From CAWGET01 sp963821715 (GTDB lineage Bacteria; Bacteroidota; Ignavibacteria; Ignavibacteriales; Melioribacteraceae): a stretch of DNA of 64,000 bases. The notes below the pieces were generated by a model, which worked only from the letters and a program-made list of their open reading frames with translations, ran no database searches and was not told the DNA's origin. Location of the stretch: positions 1 to 64,000 of the forward strand of contig CAWGET010000004.1 of the NCBI GenBank assembly GCA_963821715.1, in the 5' to 3' direction. Below are positions 42,947-52,770 of this stretch, piece by piece. Position 1 is the stretch's first letter; every line of letters starts with the position of its first letter. Made by a program: the position numbers and the translations under genes.

Positions 42947-45508
42947 TCAAAGCATTTCTTCAATAATTCCCTTAAGCTCCATCTCAATAAGCCCGTAATC
43001 ATTGTGGTTTATTACTTTGCCATTTCTTAAAGTATAAAAAGAATCCACAACGTCGTCGCCTTGGGTAGCGATTTTCGCAAAATAAATAGAGAGATTAAGA
43101 TCATTCATTTTCTTTGTGATCTGGTATAAAAGTCCCAATCGATCCGGCGAAAAAATATCAATTATCGTAAATTTATCGTGCTCCTCAAATTGTACTTTTA
43201 CTCGACTTTTTCTTCCAAAGAGTTTTGACTCGAGACGTGTCCATCTTGATCTCATCTTCGTAAATTCTTTTTTGATCTCCAATTCATTACCCGAGGCTTT
43301 AATCAGATCTGCTTCAATTTTTGAATATCTATCGGGATTTACAATTTCGTGCGACCGGAAATCGGTTACGTTAAAACTGTCAATTACAACTCCATCTTTT
43401 CTGGTAAATATTCTCGCGTCGTGAATATTCAGATCGTTGATTGAAATTGCTCCGCAAAGTCGGGAAAGAAGCGAAGGAGAATCCTTTGTAATAACAGTAA
43501 TATTACTGAAAGCGTTATCCTCTTTGAAGAAGACTGAAACATTTGAACCTTTTTCTATCTCTTCTATATGTTGATTTATCTCGTCCTGCGAATAATGCTG
43601 TACATAACCGAAATCGTTGATAGATTCTATGTGCTCAATCATATTCTCGTCTATTCTTTCCTTCGATTGTTTTATCACCTTCAGTGTGTTTGCGTAGAGG
43701 TATTCTTCCCCGGAAATTTTTTCTTCTATCATCAAACGTGCTTTTTTGTAGAGTTCCAGTAAAAGATCGCTTTTCCAGTTGTTCCAGACGATCGGACTTA
43801 CAGCGGACAGATCTGCGTATGTTACCAAATAAAGCATGTCTAAATATTTTAACGAAGGGAATATGGAAATAAAATTGTCCAGCGTTGCCGGATCATTTAA
43901 ATTTCGTCTAAATGCTGTCTGCTCCATTGTTAAATGGTGCCGGACCAAAAATTTAATAAGATCTATTTCACCCGGACTGTAAACAAGACGCTCCAAAATA
44001 GTATAAGCAACTTCAGCTCCAATAATTTCGTGACCGGAAACACTGATCGGTTTTGCGATATCATGCAGGAGAACGGCGAGAAAGAGTATATCTTTTTCTT
44101 TAAGTCCGGAAAATATTTTCCCCTTAACCGAATTTTCATTTCTCAAATCTTCAAGATTTTTAATTGCTAAAATTGTATGCTCATCGGCTGTATAGCAATG
44201 ATAAACTCCAGGCTGAAAAAAACCGACAAGTTCTTTGAACTCAGGCAAAAAGGCGCCGAGCGCTCCAAGTTCATTCATCGCGTTAAGCGTTTCTGCAACA
44301 TTAGTAGGAAGTTTAAGAATTTCCCGAAAGAAGACCGATGATTCCTGTTCGTTCTCTTCAACTTCTTCCAATTGAACGAGGCTTTCGATTGAAAGCGTAC
44401 GAAGTTTTTCATCGAACCTTGCTTTATATAATCCGCGGTAATAAAATGCTCGCAGAATTTCGGAGATGCTCAATTCACCGTCTTTATTAACTGAAATACT
44501 TCCGCCCTTATAAGTAAAGTCGTCATCAAGTTTTATGGATAAATAATCTGAGAGAGGATGACTAATCTGTTCGTCAAACATTCGTATCATCGTGTTGGAA
44601 AACCTGTGTACGGTTGTTGCGCACTTAAAATACTTACTCATGAACTCCTGCCACGAACTCCGGCTGTATCCGAGAGTAGTTGCTATCTCTTCCTGCGCTG
44701 AAAATTCAAGACGGTCACTCTTCCTTAAATTAAGCAGATGTAAAAGATTTCTAACGTTCAGAATTAATTTGTAACTATCCAGAACTTTATGAAACTCCCT
44801 TGGAGATATCAAACCCTTGTCTTTTAATAAATCCATAAAGGATTCTGTCTGTGTAATTTCGTTCTGATTTGTTAGAAGTGTTTTTTCTTTAATGGAAAAG
44901 ATCCATTCAACCACTTGAAGATCGCGAAGGCCACCGGCGCTGTATTTTATATTCGGCTCAAGGATTTTCGGCGAATCCCCGTATTTGATATACCGCTTTC
45001 CAATATCTTCGAAAAAAAGATATACAAGTTCCGAACGGTTACTATCATTTATTGAGTTAAGTAAAAATTCGTTCCATTGATTATATACATCTTTATGCCC
45101 GAGTAAAAATCTCGTTTCAAAAAATTGAGTAAAGCTAAGAAGATCACGGTCGTCTAAAAACCTGGAAATATCACTGAACTCCCGAACCGTATGGGAAACT
45201 TCAATTCCGCAGTCCCAAAAGTCTCTTACTAATTCTTGGATCCGATTTTCTTGTCCTTCGATTTTGCGGCAAATAAAAATGAGATCGATATCAGAAAAAG
45301 GAGATAATTCCCTGCGGCTGAAACTTCCGCCGGAAGCTAAAGCAAAATTCACGTCGCCGCTGTCGGCAATTCGCCGAATAAACTCTTCTACCAGAAGGCT
45401 ATAGTTAACACAGAACTTAAAGGAATCCTTTAGAGCTTCCGGGTTATTAAATATATTTTCCCGTTCGTTTAAAAACTGATTTTTTATTTCGGTTTTGTTA
45501 ATCATCAT
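42947..45508 (-). CDS. glnD: [Protein-PII] uridylyltransferase/uridylyl-removing enzyme
   Basis: An 853-residue GlnD of normal length. The nucleotidyltransferase domain has GGSFSRREL (60-68) and catalytic Asp73/Asp75 in SDIDLIF. The HD domain contains LLHDIAKPISVSGHE (about 470-485). Two ACT domains close the protein (about 680-760 and 780-853). It modifies PII proteins by glutamine level and so links nitrogen status to metabolism. No PII gene is in the window. The start codon lies only seven bases after a strong hairpin. Confidence 0.9.
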   Translation of the reverse strand: MMINKTEIKNQFLNERENIFNNPEALKDSFKFCVNYSLLVEEFIRRIADSGDVNFALASGGSFSRRELSPFSDIDLIFICRKIEGQENRIQELVRDFWDCGIEVSHTVREFSDISRFLDDRDLLSFTQFFETRFLLGHKDVYNQWNEFLLNSINDSNRSELVYLFFEDIGKRYIKYGDSPKILEPNIKYSAGGLRDLQVVEWIFSIKEKTLLTNQNEITQTESFMDLLKDKGLISPREFHKVLDSYKLILNVRNLLHLLNLRKSDRLEFSAQEEIATTLGYSRSSWQEFMSKYFKCATTVHRFSNTMIRMFDEQISHPLSDYLSIKLDDDFTYKGGSISVNKDGELSISEILRAFYYRGLYKARFDEKLRTLSIESLVQLEEVEENEQESSVFFREILKLPTNVAETLNAMNELGALGAFLPEFKELVGFFQPGVYHCYTADEHTILAIKNLEDLRNENSVKGKIFSGLKEKDILFLAVLLHDIAKPISVSGHEIIGAEVAYTILERLVYSPGEIDLIKFLVRHHLTMEQTAFRRNLNDPATLDNFISIFPSLKYLDMLYLVTYADLSAVSPIVWNNWKSDLLLELYKKARLMIEEKISGEEYLYANTLKVIKQSKERIDENMIEHIESINDFGYVQHYSQDEINQHIEEIEKGSNVSVFFKEDNAFSNITVITKDSPSLLSRLCGAISINDLNIHDARIFTRKDGVVIDSFNVTDFRSHEIVNPDRYSKIEADLIKASGNELEIKKEFTKMRSRWTRLESKLFGRKSRVKVQFEEHDKFTIIDIFSPDRLGLLYQITKKMNDLNLSIYFAKIATQGDDVVDSFYTLRNGKVINHNDYGLIEMELKGIIEEML

Positions 45509-45510
45509 AT

Positions 45511-45546
45511 AAAAAGAGACTGTTCCAAAATATTAGAACAGTCTCT
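45511..45546 (-). terminator. Rho-independent terminator after tyrosine phenol-lyase
   Basis: A perfect eleven-base stem (AGAGACTGTTC/GAACAGTCTCT) with a ten-base loop. On the minus strand it ends in a short T run (CTCTTTTTA). It starts 24 bases after the stop of the lyase gene and ends only seven bases before the glnD start codon, so it also occupies the place of a glnD leader. Confidence 0.85.
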
Positions 45547-45569
45547 CGGTTAAAAGAGTTTCAAGTATT

Positions 45570-46961
45570 TTATAATTTTTCAAAACGCGCCTGGAAGAAA
45601 CGCAAATATTTTGGTTCGTAAACCATCTTTAATCCTTTAAACGATTTTCTTTTATCGTAAACTTCCGCTATCGATTCGACAGTAACATCGATGTGCGCCT
45701 GCGTATAAACTCTCCGCGGAAAAGTTAAGCGGACTAATTCAAGTTTTGGGAAAATATTTTCACCCGTTTTTTTATTTCTTCCGGCGGAAACAATTCCGCG
45801 CTCCATTCCTCTCACTCCGCTATCTTCATAAATTGCTGAAGCAAGAGTTTGCGCCGGGAATTTATCCTGTTTTAAATGATTCAAAAACCTTTTCGCATCT
45901 AGAAACACAGCATGCCCGCCAATCGGTTTTACAATCGGAACTCCGTATTCTTGCAGTTTCGATCCGCAATATTCCACTTGTCCGATCCTGGCTTTAATAT
46001 TATCAAAAAGAACCATTTCTTCAATACCCCTCGCCATCGCTTCCATATCTCTTCCCGCTAGTCCGCCATAAGTATGCAGACCTTCATAGATAACTACCAT
46101 ATTTCTTGCTTCTTCAAAAACTTTTTTATTTTTAGTCGCGAGGATTCCACCAATATTTACCATCAGATCTTTCTTTGCGCTAACCCAAATTCCTTCGAAG
46201 TATGAACAGATTTCTTTTAATATTTGTTGAATGGATTTATCTTCGTAGCCTTTCTCTCTTATCTTGATGTAATAAGCGTTTTCGACTGCTCGTGTGGCAT
46301 CAAACCATAATTTGATTTTATGTTTTTTACAGAGAGCGTAAACGTCTTTTAAATTTTCCATCGAGAACGGTTGACCGCCAGCCATATTTACTGGTCCTGC
46401 CATACTAACATAAGCTATTTTTTTTGCGCCGACTTCCTTGATCAAATCTTCTAATTTGTTAAGATCGATATTTCCTTTAAATGGATGTTCGCTTTGCGGA
46501 TCGTGTGCTTCATCTATAATCACATCAACAAATGTTGCGCCTGCCATTTCCTGATGCAGTTTTGTTGTTGTAAAATACATGTTGCCGGGTACATAATCGC
46601 CTTCTTTAATTAAAATTTTTGAGATCATATGTTCTGCTGCACGCCCTTGATGTGTAGGAACGAAGTAAGGCATTCCGTAATATTTTTTGATGTTATCCCA
46701 TAAGGAATAAAAATTTTTACTTCCGGCGTAAGCCTCATCCCCTATCATCATTCCGGCCCATTGGTTATCGCTCATCGCATTCGTTCCGCTGTCTGTAAGC
46801 AGATCAATATAAACATCATCTGATTTTAGAAGGAATGTGTTGTATCCTGCTTCTTTAATTGCCTTTTCACGTTCTTCGCGCGTCGTCATTTTTATCGGTT
46901 CAACAACTTTAATTTTGAAAGGTTCAGCCCAGGATCTTTTCTCAATTTTTTTCTTCGACAT
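45570..46961 (-). CDS. tpl: Tyrosine phenol-lyase (tryptophanase-like beta-eliminating lyase)
   Basis: A 463-residue PLP enzyme. The cofactor lysine is Lys264 (SAKKD), and Tyr78 lies in GDEAYAGS. Residues that recognise the phenol ring in Citrobacter tyrosine phenol-lyase are all kept with a constant offset: Thr131, Phe130, Met386 and Arg388 (GMERG). Tryptophanase has different residues at the Arg position. So it should split tyrosine to phenol, pyruvate and ammonia. It is a lone gene with its own terminator and a TATAAT box about 35 bases before the ATG. Confidence 0.85.
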   Translation of the reverse strand: MSKKKIEKRSWAEPFKIKVVEPIKMTTREEREKAIKEAGYNTFLLKSDDVYIDLLTDSGTNAMSDNQWAGMMIGDEAYAGSKNFYSLWDNIKKYYGMPYFVPTHQGRAAEHMISKILIKEGDYVPGNMYFTTTKLHQEMAGATFVDVIIDEAHDPQSEHPFKGNIDLNKLEDLIKEVGAKKIAYVSMAGPVNMAGGQPFSMENLKDVYALCKKHKIKLWFDATRAVENAYYIKIREKGYEDKSIQQILKEICSYFEGIWVSAKKDLMVNIGGILATKNKKVFEEARNMVVIYEGLHTYGGLAGRDMEAMARGIEEMVLFDNIKARIGQVEYCGSKLQEYGVPIVKPIGGHAVFLDAKRFLNHLKQDKFPAQTLASAIYEDSGVRGMERGIVSAGRNKKTGENIFPKLELVRLTFPRRVYTQAHIDVTVESIAEVYDKRKSFKGLKMVYEPKYLRFFQARFEKL

Positions 46962-47089
46962 CTTTGTTACCTGTTTTTTATGATAAAGAAATTATTATAT
47001 AAACAATTAAGATACTAAAATCTTTTATTTGCCTCAAAGGAAAAATAATAATCCAAATTGCAGATTAGTAATTTCTCTTACTATTTCTA

Positions 47090-47117
47090 TTGATTCTTTA
47101 CCGACAACTTGTATATT
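47090..47117 (+). promoter_or_regulatory. Probable promoter of the YciO-type gene
   Basis: TTGATT (47090-47095) and TATATT (47112-47117) are 16 bases apart, giving a start about 40 bases before the ATG at 47165. An AAAGGAG site follows six bases before that ATG. The assignment rests on the consensus only. Confidence 0.4.
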
Positions 47118-47164
47118 AATAGTTCCCTCTGAAAGCAAAATAAATTTAAGCAAAGGAGCAAGAT

Positions 47165-47773
47165 ATGGAATTTTATGAATTGCATCCCGTAACACCGCAA
47201 AAAAGATACATAAATAAAGCCGTTGAAATAATTAAAAATGGAGGAATAATAATATATCCTACCGACACGGTTTATGGTTTAGGCTGCGATATTTTTAACA
47301 GAGAAGCTCTTGAAAGATTGTACATGATCAAAAATGAATCCGGAACAAAATTGTTCTCTTTTATTATACCGGACTTAAAAGAGATCTCGCACTACGCAAA
47401 AGTAAACGACTTCGCTTATAGAACGATGAAAAAACTTACACCGGGACCTTATACATTTGTTCTTCCGGCCGCTAAGGATGTTCCTAAAAAATTATGGACC
47501 AAAAGGAAAACTGTGGGAATAAGAATTCCGAATAATGAAATTGCGCTTGAGATAACACGTGAAGTAGGCAACCCGATAATAAGTACCAGCGTTACAAACA
47601 GAAAAGGTGAAATTCTTTACGATCAGAATGAGATAAAGGCTATTTTTAATTCGCAGGTTGATTTAATGCTAGCTCAAAGCATGGTTCACAGCCAGCCTTC
47701 CAGCATTATCGATTTAAGCGGCGATGAAGCCGAAGTGATCCGCGAAGGCGCTGGCGACGTAAGTATGTTTTAA
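47165..47773 (+). CDS. YrdC/Sua5-domain protein (YciO type)
   Basis: A 202-residue single-domain protein. The YrdC fold shows PTDTVYGLGCD (about 32-42), the helix MIKNESGTKLFSF (KR-x-K-type in TsaC), and the loop STSVTNRKGE. This domain makes threonylcarbamoyl-AMP for t6A in tRNA in TsaC/Sua5; the YciO branch has the same fold but a less certain role. It is a single gene with a clear ribosome-binding site, and shares a terminator with the facing SDR gene. Confidence 0.85.
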   Translation: MEFYELHPVTPQKRYINKAVEIIKNGGIIIYPTDTVYGLGCDIFNREALERLYMIKNESGTKLFSFIIPDLKEISHYAKVNDFAYRTMKKLTPGPYTFVLPAAKDVPKKLWTKRKTVGIRIPNNEIALEITREVGNPIISTSVTNRKGEILYDQNEIKAIFNSQVDLMLAQSMVHSQPSSIIDLSGDEAEVIREGAGDVSMF

Positions 47774-47797
47774 AGAGTAAAGAATTTTAGATGAATA

Positions 47798-47854
47798 CGA
47801 AACGGAGAATAAAAATGAAATCCGAACAAACTTTTTCTTTTACTCTCCGTTTCG
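47798..47854. terminator. Bidirectional hairpin between convergent genes
   Basis: CGAAACGGAGA pairs exactly with TCTCCGTTTCG; the stem extends inwards with a few mismatches (TAAAA-type against TTTTA) to over 20 pairs. It sits between the ends of the YciO-type gene and the SDR gene. There is no long T run, but a stem of this size between facing genes usually serves both. Confidence 0.7.
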
Positions 47855-47884
47855 CCTTATTTCGTTTTCTTCCTGTCCTTAGCT

Positions 47885-48655
47885 CTATTCTTTATGCGTA
47901 ACAAACGCATTTGCCTGGACGCTCGGCATAATTATCATCTCATTAATATTGGCGTGCTTTGGACGTGTTGCGCAGAAGACAACCGCTTCCGCAATATCTC
48001 TTCCCGTTAACGGTTCTAAACCTTTATATACATCTTTGGCTTTCTCTTTGTCGCCGTAAAAACGAACTTCGCTAAATTCGGTTTCTACCATTCCGGGATC
48101 CACAGTACTAACTCGGATTCCTTTATCTAGAACATCCATTCTTAAAGATTTAGTAATTGCGTTAACCGCATGTTTGGTAGAGCAATAAACAGAACCTTTA
48201 GAATAAGCTTCGTGTCCGGCAATTGATCCGATGTTAATTACATGCCCGCTCTTTCTTTCTACCATTCCAGGCACAACATATCTTGTAACATACAGCAATC
48301 CCTTTACATTTGTATCGATCATTTCATCCCAGCCGTCGGGATTATCCTCATAAAGTTTATTTAATCCTCGTCCGAGTCCGGCATTGTTTACAAGAATATC
48401 AATTTCTTTCCATTCGTCCGGTAAAGAATTTACCGCCCATTCAACTTTTTCTCTATGGGTAACATCGAGTTGAAACGCATAGACTTCTGTTTGGTGTTCA
48501 TTCCTAAGTTGATCCGCCAGTTCATTCAGTTTGTTAATTCTTCTCGCACATAGAATTAACTTTGCTCCTTCTTCCGCAAAAGTTTCTGCGCAGGCTTTTC
48601 CGATTCCGGCAGTCGCTCCGGTAATAAAAACAATCTTGTTTTTTAATGATTCCAT
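47885..48655 (-). CDS. Short-chain dehydrogenase (YdfG-like)
   Basis: A 256-residue classical SDR. The NADP site is TGATAGIGKA (12-21), NNAG is at about 90-93, and the catalytic set is Ser144, Tyr157 and Lys161 (YCSTK). The sequence resembles the YdfG group, which reduces 3-hydroxy acids and related compounds, but the substrate is inferred. It follows the hexosaminidase gene by 11 bases and may be part of an amino-sugar degradation unit. Confidence 0.88.
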   Translation of the reverse strand: MESLKNKIVFITGATAGIGKACAETFAEEGAKLILCARRINKLNELADQLRNEHQTEVYAFQLDVTHREKVEWAVNSLPDEWKEIDILVNNAGLGRGLNKLYEDNPDGWDEMIDTNVKGLLYVTRYVVPGMVERKSGHVINIGSIAGHEAYSKGSVYCSTKHAVNAITKSLRMDVLDKGIRVSTVDPGMVETEFSEVRFYGDKEKAKDVYKGLEPLTGRDIAEAVVFCATRPKHANINEMIIMPSVQANAFVTHKE

Positions 48656-48666
48656 AAATCTCCCTT

Positions 48667-51168
48667 TTATTCTCGTTCAATCCAGCTTGTTCGTTTAGTT
48701 TCAAAATCAGGCGCAATAACTATAAATCTGTATTCCCTATCTACAGCATTTTTCCAATCCGAAGAATCTTCCCTCCGCGCCATCCAGGAAGTATCAGTAT
48801 CTATATTTTTTACTTCTCCGTTTATCTTTATGTAACTGGTAATATTTACTCCGGCATCGCCGTATTTATAATCACCTCTGTAATTTATCTCTTCAAAATT
48901 TTGAACTTCTACCCTTATTTGATTTTTCCCTTTTTGCAAAAAAGATTTTATATCAAAAAATTTGATCCTTCTATAATCCACCAGCAGCGATCCGGATCTT
49001 CGAGCAAATACTTCGCCAACAAATTCATCATTAATATACAACTTTGCATAAGTGTCGCCCATCAATTGAAGCAGCGCTTCATCCGGATTTTCCTTGAGTT
49101 CAAATTCTTTTTGAAATACGACCGATTTGGCTGAGTCTTTTTGCATTAGTGACTCGTCGCGTATTTCCCGGAAATTTGAGTCGGCGGTCGGATAATAAAT
49201 CCATTTTGATTTTAACTCGGGATTTATAAGAGAATCATTTTGCAGCTGATCTTTTATTTCTTCGAAGTAGGAAGTCAGTCTATCGAATTTATCCTCAATC
49301 ATATTCAGATTTGCCGGCTTATAATTTTTTAGCCACAATTCCGAGAACCGTTTTTTAAGATTAGATAACGATTTTATGTTTTCATCGATCTTTTCAGTTA
49401 GTGAATCTTCATCTATCTCATCCCCTTTCATTTTATCGTTAAGCATAAATATCGTTTCATTTTTCAAGATGTAATAATAATTCATATCGATTAAAAATTG
49501 AATCGCATCCAGATGATCTTTGTTTTTTCCGGCTGATGATTTTAATTCCTCCACTTCTTTTTCTAATTGAGGCAAAGCCCATTTCATCCAAATAATTTTA
49601 CCCGATTGAGGAATATAAGGGCTCCAGGATCTCGACCTGAATAATTCAAGAAGAGGATGTCTCCAGATTTCATTCCACTGTATCTGATTTGAATAAGTGC
49701 TCATCTCTCTGTAAATGCCGCTTCCTTTTTCTCCGTCTGTACCAAAGAACATATCGAAGAAATTGTTACTGAATTCATAAACGTCGGTTTCATCTATATT
49801 CCAGGCGCACTGCGCAGAATACGCATATCCGAAAAGAACAAATTCCTTAAATGTCTCTGCGCCGTAATCTCCCCAGTTAGAATTTATCATTCCCGAAGCT
49901 CCGTCTTCAATTCCTTCTTCAGTTAGATATTTTATATTTGGAAGAGCGCTTGCGTAAGCTGGAAATGTTGCCCTGAAATTCCAGACCGAAGGTGAAACAT
50001 AATATTTGTGCCCGGACTCCTTGAAAACTTTAGTCGAAGGATAATCATTTGACGGTCGATAATGCCAATCCACAATTATAATATCTTCCGGCAGATCTTT
50101 CAGAATTTCAGGATGTTTAAGAATTATATCTCCATACATCAAAATTTTTTTATTATATTTTTTTGCTATTTCGTAAACGCGTTTGTAATGCTGTAAATGG
50201 ACTTGAGCAAGGTCGGATTTCTGCACGAGGTTTTTGCTTTCACCTAGTCCAACGTCATAACTTTCATCTGCGCCCATATGAAAATATTCCGATGGGAATA
50301 ATTCAAAAACTTCTTTAAGTAAGTCTTCGAGAAATGAATAAGTTTTTTCCGACGATACATTTAATGATGCCGCGCCGGGAAACTCAGCATATTCCAAAAA
50401 TTCATCCTGTGTTAAAATATTTTCAAAATGTCCGAGCGTTTGAAAAATCGGAATAATTTCTACGAATTTCGTTCCGGCATATTTAACTAATTCTTTTACT
50501 TCATCCTTTGTTAAAGCGCCTCTCTCTTTTCCGATCGACGGATATTTATCAAATATTAAAAGATCTTCCATATACGGCATATAAACATTCATCTTGTAGG
50601 ATGAAATAAAATCGATTATTCTTTTAAAGTTTTCCAGATTTGAAACTTGTCCGCGACTTATATCGTCGGAAACTCCCCGCACAGAAAGATCGGGATAATC
50701 TACAATTTTAACGCCTTGCAAAAATAAACCCGCACGATCGACCAAATGCCCTAGCGTGACTGCGCCATAAAATAATCCTTGTTCCGAATAGCTTTTTATA
50801 GTCACATTCTCTTCATTAATTTCAAGTTCATAGGCCTCTTGAATAACACCTTTGGGAATTTCAGAATTTAAGTTTCCAGGGCCGACTAAAATTAATTTAA
50901 TAGTTCCTTTGGCCGTCTCATCATCAGTAATTTCGGGCTTAATAATTTTCGATTCTGAAAGCCGAGAAACAATTTCTTCAACCACAAACTTTATTTCTTT
51001 GGAATCTGAATTAGTATAAATTTTTAAGTTGGTATTTAGGGGAAATTTCTGATCGTTAAATTTGACAATTTTTGGAGTCGGTAAAACACCTGTCTGCATT
51101 TGTTCATCCGCAAATAAATTAAAATTAACAATTATAACTGATAGAAAAATTATGAAAAGAATCTTCAT
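48667..51168 (-). CDS. Exported GH20 beta-N-acetylhexosaminidase-like enzyme
   Basis: An 833-residue protein with a signal peptide (1-20). A GH20b domain is seen at about 28-160, and the catalytic barrel from about 160 on, with the Asp301-Glu302 pair in FHMGADESYD. C-terminal to the barrel is a long helical part and a jelly-roll-like domain (about 690-833). It should release N-acetylhexosamine from glycans in the periplasm or outside. The gene heads a two-gene unit with the SDR. The upstream gap of 231 bases shows no clear motif. Confidence 0.85.
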   Translation of the reverse strand: MKILFIIFLSVIIVNFNLFADEQMQTGVLPTPKIVKFNDQKFPLNTNLKIYTNSDSKEIKFVVEEIVSRLSESKIIKPEITDDETAKGTIKLILVGPGNLNSEIPKGVIQEAYELEINEENVTIKSYSEQGLFYGAVTLGHLVDRAGLFLQGVKIVDYPDLSVRGVSDDISRGQVSNLENFKRIIDFISSYKMNVYMPYMEDLLIFDKYPSIGKERGALTKDEVKELVKYAGTKFVEIIPIFQTLGHFENILTQDEFLEYAEFPGAASLNVSSEKTYSFLEDLLKEVFELFPSEYFHMGADESYDVGLGESKNLVQKSDLAQVHLQHYKRVYEIAKKYNKKILMYGDIILKHPEILKDLPEDIIIVDWHYRPSNDYPSTKVFKESGHKYYVSPSVWNFRATFPAYASALPNIKYLTEEGIEDGASGMINSNWGDYGAETFKEFVLFGYAYSAQCAWNIDETDVYEFSNNFFDMFFGTDGEKGSGIYREMSTYSNQIQWNEIWRHPLLELFRSRSWSPYIPQSGKIIWMKWALPQLEKEVEELKSSAGKNKDHLDAIQFLIDMNYYYILKNETIFMLNDKMKGDEIDEDSLTEKIDENIKSLSNLKKRFSELWLKNYKPANLNMIEDKFDRLTSYFEEIKDQLQNDSLINPELKSKWIYYPTADSNFREIRDESLMQKDSAKSVVFQKEFELKENPDEALLQLMGDTYAKLYINDEFVGEVFARRSGSLLVDYRRIKFFDIKSFLQKGKNQIRVEVQNFEEINYRGDYKYGDAGVNITSYIKINGEVKNIDTDTSWMARREDSSDWKNAVDREYRFIVIAPDFETKRTSWIERE

Positions 51169-51399
51169 TTTTAGCCTGTAAGAAAGATGATAATCTTTTA
51201 AAATATAAATCTTAATTGAATTAATAAAGGATACGTATGAATTAATTTAAGCGCTCAACCCTTGCGACGTTAACAATTTAGTCATTTATCATTAATGTGA
51301 TAGGTTTTTTCTAATTTTAACGAACAATTTTTTATACATTCGAGAATCCAAAATCCATATCTTACTCACTAATAAATTTTATTTTCATAAGCGGTAAAA

Positions 51400-52737
51400 T
51401 TGGAATCATATAAATTTCATATAAAACAAACATTCAGATTGGCGGTTCCGGTATCCATTGGTCAGCTTGGGCACATTATGATGGGGGTTGTAGACAGCAT
51501 AATGGTGGGAAACGTCGGCGCCATTCAGTTAGCGGCTGCTTCCCTCGTAAATGGCTTGTTCGCATTAATGCTCGTGCTGGGTATAGGAATGACGCTCGCG
51601 ATAACGCCTTTAGTTGCAATCGCCAAAGGATCGAAAAATTTTGATGAATGTGGCGTTGTGCTGCGCCAGTCGCTTATCGTTAATACTTTATTTTCATTCC
51701 TTTTAGTATTAATGATTTTCGGAATTTCTTATTTGATAAAATATTTAGACCAACCGATTGAGGTTGTAGCTGAAGCCGAATCATATATCCGAATTTTAGG
51801 ATTTTCACTTATCCCGGTAATGCTCTTTCAATCGTACCGTCAGTTTTTAGAGGGATTATCGTTTGTACGCCCGCCGATGCTGATAACAATTATAGCCAAT
51901 GTTTTTAATGGATTTTTTAATTGGATTTTCATTTACGGCAATCTTGGTTTCGAGGCAATGGGATTAGACGGCGCCGGTTGGGCAACTTTACTAACGCGTT
52001 CTTTAATGGCTGCTGCTCTTGTCGCTCATGTCTTGTCTTCCAGAAAATATAAACGTTTTGATCCAACATTTAATTATAAAAAATTAGATTTACCAATCAT
52101 GAAAAAAATCGTAAACATCGGGCTTCCCAGCGGGCTCCAATATTTTTTGGAAGTCGGGGCGTTTGCATTTGGCGCAATAATGATAGGCTGGATAGGAAGT
52201 ATTCAATTAGCCGCACACCAAATTGCAATTAACCTGGCATCGGTTTCCTATATGATTGTTTTGGGAATTGCCACGGCGGGTACTATAAGAGTAGGAAATT
52301 ATTTAGGTGAAGAGAATTACGTTGAAACCCGTAGGTCCGGTTTTGCAGCAATAATACTTGCCGTTTCTATAATGGGAACTTTTGGAGCTTCATTCATTAT
52401 ATTACGAAAATTTTTGCCGACCCTCTATATAAGTGAAGAACCTGTAATCGCGCTCGCTTCAAGTTTATTAATTGTCGCCGGACTTTTCCAACTATCGGAC
52501 GGAACGCAGGCAACGGGACTTGGGGTTTTAAGAGGATTGACTGACGTGAAGATTCCGACACTTTACACTTTTGTGGCGTATTGGATCATCGGTATTCCGG
52601 TAGCTTATATATTTGGATTCTGGTTAGATCTTGGCGCTATTGGCGTCTGGATAGGTTTTTCAGCAGGGCTAACAGTAATAGCTTTGCTTTTGTTATATAG
52701 ATTTCATCGTAAAACAAGGCAGACTAAATTAACATAA
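51400..52737 (+). CDS. MATE-family efflux transporter (NorM-like)
   Basis: A 445-residue membrane protein with 12 predicted helices and the two related halves of the MATE family. The first half opens with RLAVPVSIGQLGHIMMGVVDSIMVG-like helix 1-2 sequence; the second begins around residue 230 with GLPSGLQYFLEVGAF. The start is TTG; no ATG is usable nearby, and there is no clear ribosome-binding site. Such proteins export cationic drugs or metabolites with Na+ or H+. It is a single gene divergent from the GH20 gene. Confidence 0.88.
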   Translation: MESYKFHIKQTFRLAVPVSIGQLGHIMMGVVDSIMVGNVGAIQLAAASLVNGLFALMLVLGIGMTLAITPLVAIAKGSKNFDECGVVLRQSLIVNTLFSFLLVLMIFGISYLIKYLDQPIEVVAEAESYIRILGFSLIPVMLFQSYRQFLEGLSFVRPPMLITIIANVFNGFFNWIFIYGNLGFEAMGLDGAGWATLLTRSLMAAALVAHVLSSRKYKRFDPTFNYKKLDLPIMKKIVNIGLPSGLQYFLEVGAFAFGAIMIGWIGSIQLAAHQIAINLASVSYMIVLGIATAGTIRVGNYLGEENYVETRRSGFAAIILAVSIMGTFGASFIILRKFLPTLYISEEPVIALASSLLIVAGLFQLSDGTQATGLGVLRGLTDVKIPTLYTFVAYWIIGIPVAYIFGFWLDLGAIGVWIGFSAGLTVIALLLLYRFHRKTRQTKLT

Positions 52738-52770
52738 ATTAATTTTTTAGAATTTTTACATCAGCAATCT

